This document shows positions 20,220 through 28,237 of a stretch of DNA of 64,000 nucleotides, piece by piece. A program made the position numbers and the translations under genes. Source of the DNA: MW101C3 sp943367595 (GTDB taxonomy: Bacteria; Cyanobacteriota; Cyanobacteriia; PCC-6307; Cyanobiaceae); the NCBI GenBank assembly GCA_943367595.1, contig CALRJS020000013.1:1-64000 (forward strand), given 5' to 3'. Position 1 is the stretch's first letter, and each line of letters starts with the position of its first letter. The notes below the pieces were generated by a model. The model saw only the letters and a list, made by a program, of their open reading frames with translations. It had not been told where the DNA came from and searched no databases.

Positions 20220-21332
20220 ATGGCCCTGTTCGTCACGCTCATCTTTCTCTCCAGCGGCCTGTTCCTGGGCTGGTCGATGGGCGCGAACGACGCCTCCAAC
20301 GCCTTCGGCACCGCGGTGGCCACGCGCATGATCCGCTTCCCCACCGCCGCCTTCCTCTGCAGCACGTTCGTGATCATCGGGGCCGTCACCAGCGGCAGCG
20401 GCGCCGCCGAGGGGCTCAGCCAGCTGGGCGCGATCGATGCCCTGCCGGGCGCCTTCACCGCCGCCCTGGCCGCTGCGCTCACGGTGGCCTGGATGAGCGC
20501 CGTGGGGCTGCCGGCCTCCACCAGCCAGGCGGTGGTGGGCTCGATCATCGGCTGGAACCTGTTCAGCGGCTCCCCCACCGACCTGGGCACATTGGGGCGG
20601 ATCGCAGCCACCTGGGTGGTGTCGCCGGTGCTCGGGGCGATCTTCGCGATGGTGATGTACAAGCTGCTGGTGGCCTGGATCAGCCTCACCAGGCCCCACC
20701 TGCTCTCGCTCGATCGCAACACCCGCAGCGGCCTGCTGCTGGCGGGGATCTTCGGCTCCTATGCGATCGGCGCCAACGGCATCGGCAATGTGATGGGCTT
20801 CTTCGTGGAGGCCTCACCGTTTCGCAATCTCAGCTTCGGGCCGTTCGAGGTGTCGTCGGTGGAGCAGTTGTTTCTGATCGGCGCCATCGCCGTGGCGGTG
20901 GGTGTGTACACCTATTCCCGCCGCGTGATGATGACCGTGGGCGACAGCCTGCTCACCCTCTCCCCGCTGGCGGCGCTGGTGGTGGTGGTGTCGCATTCGC
21001 TGGTGCTGTTTCTGTTTTCCTCCACGGCGCTGGAGAGCCTGCTGGCGGGCTGGGGGCTGCCCACGATTCCGCTGCTGCCGGTGTCGGGCTCGCAGGCGGT
21101 GATCGGCTCGGTGCTGGGCATCGGCCTGCTGCAGGGCATGAAGGGGGTGCGCCAGATCCGCTGGGGGGTGCTGGGCGGCATCGCCTCCGGCTGGATCACC
21201 ACGCCCCTGATCGCGGCAGTGATCGGTTTCGTGCTGCTGTTTGTGGTGCAGAACGTGTTCGGCCAGGAGGTGTACCAGGCGAGCCGGCCGCTGGCGGTGG
21301 CAGTGTTGGCGGCAGGTCCCGCTGCACCCTGA
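20220..21332 (+). CDS. inorganic phosphate permease, PiT family
   Basis: A 370-residue transporter with about ten membrane helices that imports phosphate with a cation. The two PiT signature repeats are visible: SMGANDASNAFGTAVATR near the N-terminus and a second GANGIGNVMGFFV near residue 185. The loops GLPASTSQAVVGSIIGWN and PVSGSQAVIGSVLGIGLLQG are the inverted-repeat pore elements of the family. ATG 20220 is preferred over the TTG two codons upstream. It sits directly behind the DUF47 gene and its stop abuts the start of the next gene. Confidence 0.9.
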   Translation: MALFVTLIFLSSGLFLGWSMGANDASNAFGTAVATRMIRFPTAAFLCSTFVIIGAVTSGSGAAEGLSQLGAIDALPGAFTAALAAALTVAWMSAVGLPASTSQAVVGSIIGWNLFSGSPTDLGTLGRIAATWVVSPVLGAIFAMVMYKLLVAWISLTRPHLLSLDRNTRSGLLLAGIFGSYAIGANGIGNVMGFFVEASPFRNLSFGPFEVSSVEQLFLIGAIAVAVGVYTYSRRVMMTVGDSLLTLSPLAALVVVVSHSLVLFLFSSTALESLLAGWGLPTIPLLPVSGSQAVIGSVLGIGLLQGMKGVRQIRWGVLGGIASGWITTPLIAAVIGFVLLFVVQNVFGQEVYQASRPLAVAVLAAGPAAP

Positions 21333-21809
21333 ATGTCAGCCCCTCCCACGGCATCCGCCCCTGAACAGCTGCAGGCGGCGCTGTTTCACTTCGCCATCGG
21401 CGAGCTGGTGCGCCAGCACCGCAGCAGCTTTCCGCCGCTGTGGACCACCGAAAGCTGGGCCAAGCTGATGATCTGGCTGGCACTCAACTGCGGCTGCAGC
21501 GGCGACGACGAGGGCCTGCGCCAGTTCGCGGCGTCGCTGGGGCCCGCCCTGGCCCGCACGCTGCGGCAGACGTTCTTCGAGCGCACGCTGGAAGACCTGG
21601 AGCTGCGCCTGCTGGCCGATCCCGCCGACCCGCAGGTGGTGCTGCTGCCCCTGCCCGGCGCTGGCGCGCTCTCGCCCGAGCGGGTGGCCGAGGCGCTGGC
21701 CCGCGTGGGGCTCAGCGCGCTGGTGGTGGCGGATCCAGCCGGCTGGCAGCAGCTGGACGGCCTGGTGGCCGTGCCCTGGGCCCAAGCCAGCGAGGCTGCC
21801 CACTCATGA
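21333..21809 (+). CDS. conserved hypothetical protein
   Basis: A 158-residue soluble protein starting immediately after the PiT stop. Its first half is helical with aromatic residues (LFHFAIGELVRQHRSSFPPLWT, then KLMIWLALNCGCSGDD) and the second half is alternating hydrophobic (LEDLELRLLADP, LSALVVADP). No catalytic motif is apparent and I do not recognise the family. Its stop overlaps the ATG of the oxygenase, so the four genes from DUF47 to the oxygenase are probably one operon. Confidence 0.7.
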   Translation: MSAPPTASAPEQLQAALFHFAIGELVRQHRSSFPPLWTTESWAKLMIWLALNCGCSGDDEGLRQFAASLGPALARTLRQTFFERTLEDLELRLLADPADPQVVLLPLPGAGALSPERVAEALARVGLSALVVADPAGWQQLDGLVAVPWAQASEAAHS

Positions 21810-22465
21810 ACCTGATCGGCACCTACCGCAACGCCGGCTATGCGGCCCTCGCCGACGGCATCTGCGCCTTCTACGAACGCCGCACCGACCTGCATCGGCG
21901 CGGCGTCGCCTTCGGCGAACCGCAGGCCGGCGCCGATGCTGCCGCTGCCACCGGTGCTGGCGCCACACCCGCCAAGGTGTCGACCGACATCAGCCTGGTG
22001 GCGATCGACCGCAGCGATCCAGAGTCCTTCGCCCTTGCTGAGGTGATCGTGCGCGGCGTGAACGCCGGGCTGGAGCGTTACCTGCAAGAGCGTCCGCTGC
22101 TGCGCCAGTGCGCGCCGGAGCAGTCGCTGTTCGTGCTGCCGATCTTCAACCTGCAGCGCTACGCCCCCGGCGAAGCCTTCCACGCCTGGCACTGCGACTG
22201 GACCACCAGCGAGGAGGCCACCGAGCCGATCCGCCGCCTGCTGGCCTGGATCCTCTACTGCAACGACGTGCCCGACGGCGGCACCGAATTCCACTGGCAA
22301 GACCACCACGTGGAAGCCGTAAAAGGCACCCTGGCGATCTTCCCGGCGGGCATCTCCCACATCCACCGCGGGCGCGTCAGCCACGAGCACACCAAAACGA
22401 TCGCTACGGGTTGGATCAATGCCGGGAAGCGGGAGGACTACATCGCTCGGTTGGCGGCCGGCTGA
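21806..22465 (+). CDS. 2OG-Fe(II) oxygenase, intact copy (copy 1 of 4)
   Basis: A 219-residue Fe(II)/2-oxoglutarate dioxygenase of the prolyl-4-hydroxylase-like type. The C-terminal half carries the double-stranded beta-helix: FNLQRYAPGEAFHAWHCDW with the HxD iron ligands (HCD), then DGGTEFHWQDHHVEAVKGTL, IFPAGISHIHRGRVSHEHTK with the distal histidine and a basic residue for 2OG, and ATGWINAG. All ligands are present. It starts at an ATG overlapping the upstream stop. Three decayed copies of this gene lie within the next 7 kb. Substrate unknown; its place at the end of a phosphate operon gives no firm clue. Confidence 0.85.
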   Translation: MNLIGTYRNAGYAALADGICAFYERRTDLHRRGVAFGEPQAGADAAAATGAGATPAKVSTDISLVAIDRSDPESFALAEVIVRGVNAGLERYLQERPLLRQCAPEQSLFVLPIFNLQRYAPGEAFHAWHCDWTTSEEATEPIRRLLAWILYCNDVPDGGTEFHWQDHHVEAVKGTLAIFPAGISHIHRGRVSHEHTKTIATGWINAGKREDYIARLAAG

Positions 22466-22587
22466 AGTGGTGAGGGATGGGAAGACTTTGGATTGAGTGG
22501 GGGAGTGGTGTGACCCAACAGCCTCAAACCGGTCACCCGCTTGCGAGCCAAACTGTGGTCATCAGGTCAGCCATTTAGCGTGGTTGG

Positions 22588-22749
22588 ATAACGGATCTGC
22601 ACAAGATCCAATCACGTATTCGCTTCAACGGGCAGAACCATTGCACCGTAGCCGATTCAAAGACGAGAGACTGGGAATGCAAAGATGCTTATACTGCTAA
22701 AAACCCACAGCCTAATTTGAATACAAAGCCTCCCTATTCAGCGCTAGGC
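22588..22749 (+). repeat. R block, copy 1: attI-like anchor ahead of a cassette
   Basis: About 162 bases that recur at 27465 and 29589 with the same spacing. Shared landmarks in order are GGATC..GCA.AAGATCC, GCTTCAA, GCAGAACC.TTGCACCG, GATTCAA, TGCTTATACTG, a CCCACAG/TCCACAG word and ATTCAGC followed by a GTTRRRY-type core. Here the core is degenerate (GCTAGGC). There is no palindrome joining the ends, so it does not look like an attC. The position just before a cassette gene suggests an attI-type insertion point, with the TATACT as a possible -10 element. This interpretation is inference. Confidence 0.55.
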
Positions 22750-23364
22750 TTCACGACGAGCGAAGTCGCACTTCCCCAAGGCTACAAACAACTTGCGGCG
22801 AAACGTGTAGCCACCCAATGCGCGCCCCATAAGCAGCCTGAAGACTTCGGCTACGACTTTCGTGACTGGGTCAGCCCATACACGAAAGGCGCCCACAAGC
22901 CCGGTGGCCTTGCCGTCGTACTGCAGGATTGGTCAAGCTCTGATGGGCTTGCTGGACCTCCGAGTCTAGAAATCCAAACGTTCGGTCGAACTCCGAACCT
23001 CAAGACAAACGTGAGGCTCGAGCAACTGTTGGAAGCGCACTTCGGCCTGAAGTTGTTCGACGTCTATGCGACAAACGCCTTCCCATTCGTCAAGTCGGGC
23101 AGGATGTCAGCCCCTCTGCGCATTAGCGAGGTCCGAGACGCATCCCGTGAGTTCCTTCTTCCCGAGCTGGAGATGGCCAAGCCAAAGCTTGTTTTAGCGC
23201 TGGGCAGAGTCGCGGCAACAGTATTATCAGATCTCGGCATAAACTGCGTTCCGCTGCCACACCCGGCAGCCCGAATCGGCGGCTTGGACAAGCACAAATC
23301 GGCTTGGCAGGCCGCCCTCAAGTCATTCGAGGCATCGGCTCGCTGCGGCAGCAATGACGCCTAA
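22717..23364 (+). CDS. uracil-DNA-glycosylase-superfamily protein (cassette gene)
   Basis: Up to 215 residues. The pattern DWSSSDGL ... VYATNAFPFVK.G.MSA ... LVLALGRVAA ... VPLPHPAARIGG is that of the UDG superfamily, with the C-terminal HPAAR in the place of the leucine-loop HP motif. It is poorer in GC than the oxygenase next door. The only in-frame start found is the TTG at 22717, which lies inside the R block, before the presumed recombination point at 22743. The true N-terminus may therefore have been replaced when the cassette entered. The TAA stop lies inside the R'' core GCCTAAC of the attC site that follows. Confidence 0.6.
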   Translation: MNTKPPYSALGFTTSEVALPQGYKQLAAKRVATQCAPHKQPEDFGYDFRDWVSPYTKGAHKPGGLAVVLQDWSSSDGLAGPPSLEIQTFGRTPNLKTNVRLEQLLEAHFGLKLFDVYATNAFPFVKSGRMSAPLRISEVRDASREFLLPELEMAKPKLVLALGRVAATVLSDLGINCVPLPHPAARIGGLDKHKSAWQAALKSFEASARCGSNDA

Positions 23365-23443
23365 CATCAAGATACAGAAGACTGGGGCGAGGGTTAATGC
23401 CCACACCAAAGCCATGGCCCGCTGCTGATCATGAACATTAGAC
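23359..23443 (+). other. attC-like recombination site (85 bases)
   Basis: R'' core GCCTAAC at 23359-23365 contains the stop codon of the UDG-like gene. L'' ATCAAGATACAG pairs with L' CTGATCATGAA (TCATGAT-CAG against TCAAGATACAG) with one extrahelical A, the asymmetry expected of attC. The R' core reads ATTAGAC at 23437-23443 instead of GTTAGAC, so the site may be weakened or inactive. Confidence 0.55.
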
Positions 23444-23523
23444 AGCTGCTTACTGTGCGAGGCTGCGTGCCACTCACAACCGTTCGCCGCTAGGGGCTTT
23501 CGGCATAACGGACACCACCAGGC

Positions 23524-24315
23524 TCACTGATAGGAATTTCTCCCGGCCATCACTCCACCGTCCACATCCCAGATCGCGCCTGTCACCCAAGAGGCTCGAT
23601 CGGATAGCAGGAAGCAGATGGTTTCAGCGACGTCCTCCGAACTGCCGACACGTCCGATCGGGTGGAAGTCGTTGAACCCCTGAAGTGTCGAGTGGACCTT
23701 CTCCTTTTCAATGAACGCCTCGTAGATGGCTGTCTCAACAACGGCGGGGGACACCGCATTGACCCTGATATGAGCACCAGCCAGCTCCATGGCGAGATGC
23801 TGGGTCAGCGAGTGAAGGCCAGCTTTTGCCATGGAGTAGGCCGAGGATGGAGTTGCGGCAATGGCCTGTTTGGCCCACATTGATCCAATGTTCACAATGC
23901 TGCCGCCGAGCTTCCGTGCCACCATGGTCTTCGCAACCGTCTGCGTGATGAAGAACACCGACCTGTTGATACTGAAGTAGCTGTCATAGTCGGCTTCTGA
24001 GTGTTCAAGGAATGGCTTGGGGAGAAACACCCCGGCAGCATTCACAAGTAGGTCTGTGTCTGCATGCTTGCTCTCGATCCGGGAACGCAGTTCGTCCGCT
24101 TCAGCAACGTTGCTGAGATCGGCCCTTTCTGTGCTGATCACCCCGAATGGGCCGAGTTCCTTGACGACCGCATCGATGTGATCCTCTCTGTGCCCAACCA
24201 CAACCGCCGATCCCCCTCGCTGCAGAACGAGCTGAGCGACCTTCTTCCCAATACCACTCGTTCCCCCGATGACCAAGAGCTTCTTGCCTGAGAAGTCCAT
24301 CACTGCATCGCTCAT
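23524..24315 (-). CDS. short-chain dehydrogenase/reductase
   Basis: A 263-residue classical SDR that oxidises or reduces an alcohol/carbonyl with NAD(P). It shows the cofactor loop VIGGTSGIGKKVAQ (GxxxGxG), NAAG near 90, the active-site Ser in NIGSMW, YSMAKAG (YxxxK) and a C-terminal GAIWDVDGG. The start is the ATG at 24315 (MSDAVMDF), with 24300 an alternative. It is divergent from an HxlR-type regulator, a common pairing in which the regulator controls the reductase. Both lie between two attC-like sites and probably travelled as one two-gene cassette. It is poorer in GC than the flanking chromosomal genes. Confidence 0.88.
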   Translation of the reverse strand: MSDAVMDFSGKKLLVIGGTSGIGKKVAQLVLQRGGSAVVVGHREDHIDAVVKELGPFGVISTERADLSNVAEADELRSRIESKHADTDLLVNAAGVFLPKPFLEHSEADYDSYFSINRSVFFITQTVAKTMVARKLGGSIVNIGSMWAKQAIAATPSSAYSMAKAGLHSLTQHLAMELAGAHIRVNAVSPAVVETAIYEAFIEKEKVHSTLQGFNDFHPIGRVGSSEDVAETICFLLSDRASWVTGAIWDVDGGVMAGRNSYQ

Positions 24316-24425
24316 TGTGAAAAGGACGTTGGCTGGCAAAACTCTGATGCCCACGCCGTCATCCAGCAAGCAGGCACAATTTGGTAGGGTGGGAACAAAA
24401 TGGTGTCATACGTTGAAATCAGGTG

Positions 24426-24841
24426 ATGAAATCAGACGATAAGAAACTGCCTCGTCGCGTGGCCCCTCGCCACGTTGGCAGGATGGTTGAAACTGTCATC
24501 GGCTGCTATGGTCGCTAACGGTGCTGCAGCTCGTGGTGCTCGGAGTGAACCGCCCAGGCGAGATGGAGCGCAGCATCGAAGGGCTCTCGGCGAAAGTGCT
24601 CAACGACTGCCTGCGTCGACTCGTCGAGTTCAATGTCTTGGACAAGCAGTCGTACCCAGAGCTGCCACCGCGAGTTGAATACACCCTTACCGAATTCGGA
24701 AACAAGTTCCGCAAAGTGATAGACGCCTTGGATGACCTGGAGAGCGACTTTGTAGGAGCCTACGCAGGGCCTCGACGCGTCAAGCACTCGGTGCAAGCGT
24801 CAACAAGCCGGAACGGGGGTTTGGACGCTGACAACGCCTGA
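24426..24841 (+). pseudogene. HxlR-family transcription regulator, frameshifted
   Basis: From ATG 24426 a first frame reads RRVAPRHVGRMVETVIGCYGR and stops at TAA 24516. The rest of the winged-helix domain continues in another frame from 24521 (VLQLVVLGVNRPGEMERSIEGLS, given here in two parts: VLQLVVLGVNRPGEM and ERSIEGLS). It then has LNDCLRRLVEFNVLDKQS and PPRVEYTLTEFGNKFR. HxlR proteins open with the same Cys/VIGGKW strand, so the break probably lies at 24500-24520. The residual frame could still start at GTG 24521, but it would lack the first helix. It is divergent to the SDR gene it presumably regulated. The TGA stop lies within the following attC-like core. Confidence 0.65.
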
Positions 24842-24895
24842 CACGTCATGCAACGGACGGCACGATGAGTCATCAGCCAATGCCCAGCGTTAGGC
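24836..24895 (+). other. attC-like recombination site (60 bases)
   Basis: R'' core GCCTGAC (24836-24842) carries the TGA of the HxlR frame, and the R' core is a perfect GTTAGGC (24889-24895). The 60-base length equals the classic '59-base element'. Pairing between the inner L'' and L' boxes (ACGTCATGC and CAATGCCCAGC) is weak, so this is the least certain of the full-length sites. Confidence 0.45.
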
Positions 24896-24925
24896 TGTAA
24901 CGCTGGATGCACGTCTGTTTCACTG

Positions 24926-25324
24926 ATGATTGCGTACGCCATTACGAAAACCATTTCGATAGACGCGCCGCAGGAGCAGGTCTTCGCCTTCCTCGCAGAT
25001 GCCGCCAACTGGCCGAAATGGGCCATCGTCAACGTGAAGTCTGTGAAGCCCTCAGATGGCCAGTGGTGGTACATGGAGACCCCCGCTGGCATGGCCAAAT
25101 TGCGTATCCGCCCCAATGCGGACCTTGGCACTCTCGATCACGACTTCAACTCTCCCGATGCAAGCTGGACGGTTCCAGCACGCTTGGTCGCCAACGGCAG
25201 CGGTTGTGAGTTCATGATCACATTCTTTCAGCCGCCTTCCTTCTCACGTCAGTTCTTTGAAGAGCAGGTAGCCCTTGTGGACAAGGAGCTTGCTGAGTTG
25301 AAGACGCTGATGGAATCGGCGTGA
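24926..25324 (+). CDS. SRPBCC/START-like protein (cassette gene)
   Basis: A 132-residue protein of the SRPBCC (polyketide cyclase/START) fold that binds hydrophobic ligands in a helix-grip cavity. The opening ITKTISIDAPQEQVFAFLAD, then ANWPKWAIVN, and a final long helix (FFEEQVALVDKELAELKTLM) are characteristic. It begins 30 bases after an attC-like core and its composition is lower in GC than chromosomal neighbours. There is no clear attC after it: the 125 bases to the next gene contain no GTTRRRY core in a suitable context. The ligand is unknown. Confidence 0.75.
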   Translation: MIAYAITKTISIDAPQEQVFAFLADAANWPKWAIVNVKSVKPSDGQWWYMETPAGMAKLRIRPNADLGTLDHDFNSPDASWTVPARLVANGSGCEFMITFFQPPSFSRQFFEEQVALVDKELAELKTLMESA

Positions 25325-25449
25325 AGGCGCCGAAGGAGTGGTGATCAGACCCGCCGACTCAGCGATCGCCACACCAGGGAAGCCGATCTCCTTACACCCA
25401 GAATCTCTCCAACCAGTTGCCTGAGATAGAATGACTGAGGAGATGGCAC

Positions 25450-25758
25450 ATGACGACTCTTCTCGACAATCACGAAGAAGCCATCGCCGAGCTGTGCCGC
25501 AAGTACAGCGTTCAGAAACTTATTGCGTTTGGATCAGCCATTAGGGACGATTTTCGACCAGGCGAAAGCGATGTGGATCTTCTCGTCGAATTTGCCCCAA
25601 TTGGTGGACACGCTAAATTCCACGCTTACTATGCGATGCTTGATGAGCTGCAGAGAATGCTCGGCACCAAGGTAGATCTTGTCATGAGCGGCGCCGAGCG
25701 CAATGCAATCATCTCTCGCGAGATCGAGAAAACCAAAAGGATGATCTATGCCGCGTGA
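25450..25758 (+). CDS. mntA: MNT-type nucleotidyltransferase antitoxin
   Basis: A 102-residue minimal nucleotidyltransferase. It has KLIAFGSAIRDDFRPGESDVDLLVEF, that is the GS-x10-DxD active site, and ends near EIEKTKRMIYA. In MntA-HepT modules this antitoxin AMPylates a HEPN ribonuclease encoded directly downstream. Here the downstream gene overlaps by 11 bases, as expected, but is cut after about 25 codons, leaving the antitoxin without its toxin. It begins with ATG 25450 behind a GAGGAGATGG ribosome-binding region. Confidence 0.8.
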   Translation: MTTLLDNHEEAIAELCRKYSVQKLIAFGSAIRDDFRPGESDVDLLVEFAPIGGHAKFHAYYAMLDELQRMLGTKVDLVMSGAERNAIISREIEKTKRMIYAA

Positions 25759-25824
25759 AACAACGGCTTATCTCCACGACATCATCGAGGCATGCGATTC
25801 GATTGCAAGGCTCCAAGGATCCAT
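25748..25824 (+). pseudogene. HEPN toxin (HepT-like), only the N-terminus remains
   Basis: ATG 25748 opens MPRETTAYLHDIIEACDSIA, the usual first helix of HepT-like HEPN ribonucleases. At about 25824 the sequence switches abruptly into the interior of the oxygenase gene (copy 2), so the R-x4-6-H catalytic motif is missing. The frame runs on through the oxygenase piece to 26089 as a chimera, which is unlikely to be a functional toxin. Confidence 0.65.
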
Positions 25825-26089
25825 ACCGAGCCGATCCGCCGCCTGCTGGCCTGGATCCTCACCTGCAACGACATGCCCACGGCGGCACCGATTCCACTGG
25901 CAGGACCACCACGTTGAAGCCGTGAAAGGCACCCTGGCGATCTTCCCGGCGGGCATCTCCCACATCCACCGAAGCCGCGTCAGCCACGAGCACACCAAAA
26001 CCATCGCCACCGGCTGGATCAACGCCGGCAGCCAGGAGGATGACCTGGGGCCGCTGGCGTCCCCTGCCCCTGCTCCACCCGCACGATGA
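25825..26089 (+). pseudogene. 2OG-Fe(II) oxygenase fragment (copy 2 of 4)
   Basis: Matches the intact copy from its TEPIRRLLAW region to GWINAG near the C-terminus. Two single-base losses around 25875-25895 shift the frame before the distal part (HWQDHHVEAVKGTL, then IFPAGISHIHRSRVSHEHTK). The HxD ligands are lost with the missing 5' part. The 3' end differs from copy 1 and terminates in a TGA that overlaps the ATG of the Coq4-like gene. This suggests that this 3' end, rather than that of copy 1, is in its original position next to coq4. Confidence 0.75.
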
Positions 26090-26784
26090 AGATCGATCCC
26101 GCCCTCCGGCGCCGCAGCCTGCGGGCCGCCATCGCCCTGCTCGAAACGGCCCATGATCCGGAGCATGTGTTCCCCCATGCGGTGCCCCTGCTGGATGCCC
26201 TCGGCAGCTCGGTTCTGGGGGATCTGGGCCGGGCCCAGTTGCTGGAGGATCCCGCCCTGAGCGCCCTCGCCGCTGAGCGGTACTGGGGTCCCTGGCCCTC
26301 GGCCGAGGAGTTGCGTTCCCTGCCGAACGGCAGCCTCGGCCAGCTCTATCAGGCGCGGTTCGATCGGCTTGGGCTGCATGCGCCACCACCACCGGACACC
26401 TCCGGCATGGACGGCCCCGGCGCCTACCTGCAACAGCGGCTGCGCTTCACCCATGACATTCATCACACCGTGCTGGCCATTCCCGTGGACGTGCCTGGGG
26501 AGGCCGCGGGTTCGGCGTACTACGCCTCGGCCCTGCGCCAGCCGGCCTCTGCCGCCGTGTTGACGGCCTGGATCTTCCACGGCTTCGAGGTGCCCGAGGA
26601 AAATGAGCGCCTCTGGGAAGGCATCCGCTTCGGCCTGGAGGTGGCCCGGCTGGGGCCCACCCTGCTGGCGATGCGCTGGGAAGAAGGCTGGGCGCTGCCG
26701 ATCGCCGCCTGGCGTCAGCGGCTGGGGCTGGTCGAGCTGCTGGCGGCGACCCCGTTCCCGGAGGAGCTGGCCCTGCTGAGTTGA
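26086..26784 (+). CDS. Coq4-like protein
   Basis: A 232-residue protein of the Coq4 family. The diagnostic HDxxHx11E zinc/metal motif is complete: RFTHDIHHTVLAIPVDVPGE, around residue 122-140. In eukaryotes Coq4 takes part in ubiquinone synthesis and removes the C1 carboxyl; cyanobacterial relatives are assumed to act near quinones but their reaction is not established here. It is GC-rich and native-looking, in contrast to the cassettes on both sides. The ATG overlaps the stop of the oxygenase fragment. Confidence 0.75.
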   Translation: MKIDPALRRRSLRAAIALLETAHDPEHVFPHAVPLLDALGSSVLGDLGRAQLLEDPALSALAAERYWGPWPSAEELRSLPNGSLGQLYQARFDRLGLHAPPPPDTSGMDGPGAYLQQRLRFTHDIHHTVLAIPVDVPGEAAGSAYYASALRQPASAAVLTAWIFHGFEVPEENERLWEGIRFGLEVARLGPTLLAMRWEEGWALPIAAWRQRLGLVELLAATPFPEELALLS

Positions 26785-26829
26785 GTCCCTTTGAGACCAT
26801 GGGCTGATTGCTCTGTCCCCATCCCCGAC

Positions 26830-27290
26830 GGGACCGCCGAGTCCCTCGCCGAGAGCATCTGCGCCTACTTCGAGCACCGCACCGACCTGCAGCGCCCACC
26901 AAGGTGTCGACCGCCATCAGCCTGGTGGCGATCGACCGCAGCGAGTCGCTGTTCGTGCTGCCGATCTTCAACCTGCAGCGCTATGCGCCCGGCGAAGCCT
27001 TCCACGCCTGGCACTGCGACTGGACCACCAGCGACGAGGCCACCGAGCCGATCCGCCGCATGCTGGCCTGGATCCTTTACTGCAACGACGTCCCCGACGG
27101 CGGCACCGAATTCCACTGGCAGGACCACCACGTGGAAGCCGTGAAAGGCACCCTGGCGATCTTCTTCCCGGCGGGCATCTCCCACATCCACCGTGGCCGG
27201 GTGAGCCATGAGCACAGCAAGACGATCGCCACCGGCTGGATCAATGCGGGCAAGCGGGAGGACTACATCGCTCGGCTTGCGGCTGGCTGA
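26830..27290 (+). pseudogene. 2OG-Fe(II) oxygenase (copy 3 of 4), internal deletions
   Basis: The N-terminal phrase ESICAYFEHRTDLQR is present, but in a different frame from the rest. A deletion joins it to KVSTAISLVAIDRS, and a second deletion of about 110 bases joins DRS to SLFVLPIFNLQRY. The C-terminal half with HCD, the distal H and GWINAG is intact, apart from an extra Phe codon in IFFPAG. It is followed by R block copy 2. The decay pattern shows this is not a functional full-length copy, although a short product from an internal start is possible. Confidence 0.8.
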
Positions 27291-27464
27291 GGTGGCGGGG
27301 GATGGGAAGGCTTTGTCAGGGGTGGGGGAGTAGTGAGACCCCATAGCCCCAGGCCTTCGACCCCGGTGTCAGTCGAACTGTGCGCTTCCGATCAGTTTCT
27401 CGGCAAGGAACGAACCAAGCAGAGACAGGGCACAGCATTCCAGATGGATGAGGGCAAGTAGGTG

Positions 27465-27627
27465 GTTAACGGATCCGCATAAGATCCCATCACGCTTTTG
27501 CTTCAAAGGCCAGAACCGCTGCACCGCAGTTGATTCAATAACATTAGGCAGGGGAGGCGAGGGTGCTTATACTGTCAAAAATCCACAGCCTGGCGCGGAT
27601 ATCGAACCCGTCCATTCAGCGTTAGAC
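27465..27627 (+). repeat. R block, copy 2: attI-like anchor ahead of a cassette
   Basis: 163 bases homologous to 22588-22749 and 29589-29749, ending in CATTCAGC and the perfect core GTTAGAC (27621-27627). The preceding 170 bases, back to the oxygenase stop, also resemble the equivalent stretch behind copy 1 (GATGGGAAGGCTTTG and GTGGGGGAGTAGTGAGACCC), so the duplicated unit is oxygenase 3' end plus flank plus R block. The next gene starts 13 bases after the core. Confidence 0.6.
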
Positions 27628-27640
27628 ACACGCGAAATGC

Positions 27641-28237
27641 ATGAAACCAATTCAGACAGTTTTTAAAGGCTATCGGTTCCGCTCTCGACTTGAAGCACGG
27701 TGGGCGGTGTTTCTTGAGAGCTTGGGAGCTGAATGGGTATACGAGCGAGAAGGGTTTGATCTTAATGGCATATGGTATTTGCCAGATTTCTGGATTTCAG
27801 ATTGGGATGCCTGGATCGAGATTAAAGCATCCGAGCCTGAGGTCACTGAGTATCAGAAATGCTTGGAACTCGCCAAGCAGTCAGGCAAGAATGTTCTCTT
27901 GATCTATGGAGAGCCGTGGGTGGAGGACGAAATCAACAAGTACGACATGATTATGTTTGGCGCTGATCCATTTGCCATCCATGACGAGCAGGCTGATCCC
28001 AGTCGCCCTAGTGAGATAGGTGACTGTGGCAGTGGATGGGAGTTTGCGACAGGAAGAAAGTGCTCGGAAGAAATCTGGCTTGTTAGCGAGGATGGATGTG
28101 CATTCACCATTAAACCAATCCCCCACGAAAGAGATGAGAAGTACCCGCTAGCTGGATCGGCATCCAGCAAAATACTGGCTGCATGCAAGGCCGCTCGTGG
28201 TGCTCGATTCGAATATGGCGAGTCTGGCGGTGTCTAA
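27641..28237 (+). CDS. PD-(D/E)XK-like nuclease-fold protein (cassette gene)
   Basis: A 198-residue protein. After FRSRLEARWAVFLESLGAEW comes YEREGFDLNGIWYLPDFW and then AWIEIKASEP. The E in the N-terminal helix, the D in LPDF and the E-x-K in IEIK fit the PD-(D/E)XK nuclease core seen in many phage and mobile-element proteins. The C-terminal half (CSEEIWLVSEDGCAFTIKP) is not recognised. It is clearly AT-richer than the surrounding chromosome. The TAA stop is embedded in the R'' core GTCTAAC of the attC site that follows, the hallmark of an integron cassette. Confidence 0.65.
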   Translation: MKPIQTVFKGYRFRSRLEARWAVFLESLGAEWVYEREGFDLNGIWYLPDFWISDWDAWIEIKASEPEVTEYQKCLELAKQSGKNVLLIYGEPWVEDEINKYDMIMFGADPFAIHDEQADPSRPSEIGDCGSGWEFATGRKCSEEIWLVSEDGCAFTIKPIPHERDEKYPLAGSASSKILAACKAARGARFEYGESGGV

